This document shows, one piece after another, positions 63,005 through 64,000 of a DNA stretch of 64,000 nt. The position numbers were made by a program, and so were the translations under genes. Position 1 is the stretch's first letter. Each line of letters starts with the position of its first letter. The notes beneath the pieces are model-generated. The model saw only the letters and a list, made by a program, of their open reading frames with translations. It ran no database searches and was not told where the DNA came from. Origin of the DNA: Pseudaquidulcibacter saccharophilus (GTDB lineage: Bacteria > Pseudomonadota > Alphaproteobacteria > Caulobacterales > Aquidulcibacteraceae); contig NZ_JAHWUS010000003.1 in the NCBI RefSeq assembly GCF_019455445.1, positions 1 through 64,000 of the forward strand, given 5' to 3'.

Positions 63005-64000
63005 TCAAAGTGATTTTATTATAGCGTCTATCTGTTGCTGTGCGCCTTCGAAAACTTCCCCTCTATCTGAGGAGGTGCGCAGCGCAGGATAGAAATTAAG
63101 TGCGCCAAGATAATTTATGCCAAGGGTTTCAGCACATTTTTTTGCGCCACCTTTACCAAATAAATCAATTTCCGCACCCGTATTTTCATCAATAAGAACC
63201 GACATATTTTCAATAATGCCGATAATTTCAATTCCGGCTTTTTGAAATAATTCAATGCCACGACGCACATCCGCAAGTGCTACTTCTTGCGGTGTGGCAA
63301 CAATCACAACGCCATCAATTTTTGCCTGTTGCGCAATAGTAAGCGGGACATCACCTGTACCGGGTGGAAGGTCAATTATAAGATAGTCAAGCGCGCCCCA
63401 TTCAACCGAGGTGAAGAATTGGGTCAGTGCCTTTAAGGCCATTGGCCCACGCCAAATTAACGCGCGGTCCTTATCAACCACATAACCAATTGATGCAGCC
63501 TTTAGGCCAAACTTTTCAACTGGCAATAATTTACCATTATCATCAACTTCTGCCTTCTGGTCGGCTTCACCCATAAGGGTTGGGATTGATGGGCCATATA
63601 TATCGGCGTCAATTATGCCGGTTTTTTTTCCAGATTTGGCAAGTGCATAGGCAATGTTGAATGCAATTGTTGATTTGCCAACCCCACCTTTACCTGATGC
63701 AACCGCAATGATTTTGCCAATATTAGGTGGGCGGATAGAGGTTGCACTCGGTGCCTTTGGTTTCGGTGTGGTTTCAGTTGGCATTTTGGGGCTTTGTTGT
63801 GGCGTGTTTATATGTTCAGTTATAACAACATTGACCTTGGATATACCTTTTAATTTTAGAAGCTCTCGTTGTGCTTGTGTGCCGATTTCATCGTAAATCG
63901 CGGCATGTTTTGCATCGGTTTCGATAATGACGCTAAGGGTTTGTTCTTTTAGATCAAACGAAGAAACCGCACCAGAATCAATAATATCGCCACCAGAAAT
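63005..64000 (-). CDS. mrp: Iron-sulfur carrier Mrp/ApbC (5' end beyond window)
   Basis: This P-loop scaffold/carrier protein delivers Fe-S clusters. The visible part has the Walker A VASGKGGVGKST, then DADIYGPSIPTLMG, LIIDLPPGTGDVPLTI and the C-terminal LGALNFYPALRTSSDRGEVFE. Upstream of the ATG at 63784 the same frame stays open to the window edge and encodes a DUF59/MIP18-like domain (GGDIIDSGAVSSFD, ELLKLKGISKVNVVITEH), which belongs to the N-terminus of Mrp proteins in Alphaproteobacteria. So the real start lies outside, and 63784 is an internal methionine. The usual CxxC of ApbC is not visible; GGAKKCAETLG has one cysteine. Confidence 0.93.
   Translation of the reverse strand: MSGGDIIDSGAVSSFDLKEQTLSVIIETDAKHAAIYDEIGTQAQRELLKLKGISKVNVVITEHINTPQQSPKMPTETTPKPKAPSATSIRPPNIGKIIAVASGKGGVGKSTIAFNIAYALAKSGKKTGIIDADIYGPSIPTLMGEADQKAEVDDNGKLLPVEKFGLKAASIGYVVDKDRALIWRGPMALKALTQFFTSVEWGALDYLIIDLPPGTGDVPLTIAQQAKIDGVVIVATPQEVALADVRRGIELFQKAGIEIIGIIENMSVLIDENTGAEIDLFGKGGAKKCAETLGINYLGALNFYPALRTSSDRGEVFEGAQQQIDAIIKSL

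Noticed and set aside
63005-63784. Complete mrp gene starting at 63784
   Set aside because: The frame stays open upstream to the window edge and encodes the N-terminal DUF59-like domain, so 63784 is an internal methionine.

Overview
The window reads as one stretch of an AT-rich alphaproteobacterial chromosome. This is inferred from the alpha-type SspB, the thioredoxin-TPR protein with WCGPC, the Trm112-like protein, DUF3422, the C-terminal end of EF-Tu, three large TonB-dependent receptors and an arginine succinyltransferase (AST) cluster. Receptor-rich aquatic or oligotrophic relatives of Caulobacterales/Hyphomonadales or Sphingomonadales fit best, but no rRNA is present to settle it. I see no transposase, integrase, phage gene or CRISPR array.

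Layout. 0-10 kb: the tuf 3' end and its terminator, selO, serine dehydratase, a VanX-type dipeptidase lipoprotein, a quinone oxidoreductase/EamA exporter pair, a CnoX-type thioredoxin with a Trm112-like protein, a FadR-type regulator, an SGNH esterase and a pirin. 10-18.6 kb: a chemoreceptor, a persulfide dioxygenase/TauE pair for sulfur detoxification, tRNA-Gly with a duplicated 3' end, a ProX-type deacylase convergent with a LysR regulator, tRNA-Arg(CCT), a nitroreductase, sspB and yebC. 18.8-26.5 kb: gap-pgk, then an iron-type TonB receptor plus PepSY membrane protein behind a palindromic Fur-like box, a WYL regulator and two unknown genes. 26.6-32.5 kb: rpmB, a TPR protein, leucyl aminopeptidase, MarR, NlpC/P60, YciI, NUDIX and RibD-like genes, and tRNA-Arg(CCG).

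32.5-48.4 kb: a strongly expressed-looking TonB receptor, argG, kup, an SDR, rpmE, DUF937 and YtpQ-like proteins, the arginine catabolic genes astA and astD with an M20 hydrolase, and a divergent Leu/Glu dehydrogenase-thiD pair. 48.4-54.8 kb: an accessory-looking stretch with palindromic intergenic repeats, an AT-rich orphan membrane protein, a short zinc-finger protein, a GntR/ABC-2 exporter operon with a palindromic operator and a 43-codon ORF, a periplasmic thioredoxin-like protein coupled to a WG-repeat protein, and def. 54.8-64 kb: DUF3422, then a divergent locus (acyl-CoA ligase-tetR versus hydrolase-TonB receptor-MFS) around a nested palindrome, and the 3' part of mrp.

The most coherent systems are the TetR-centred uptake/activation locus at 56-63 kb, the GntR-ABC operon at 49.7-52.2 kb, the AST cluster with a possible substitute for AstE, and the iron-uptake pair at 21.2-24.4 kb. 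None is clearly a new system from sequence alone. The most unusual sequence-level signals are the tRNA-Gly 3' duplication, the 43-codon ORF, the structured leader before the thioredoxin-like gene, and the internally duplicated, possibly immunity-like protein at 25.9-26.5 kb.
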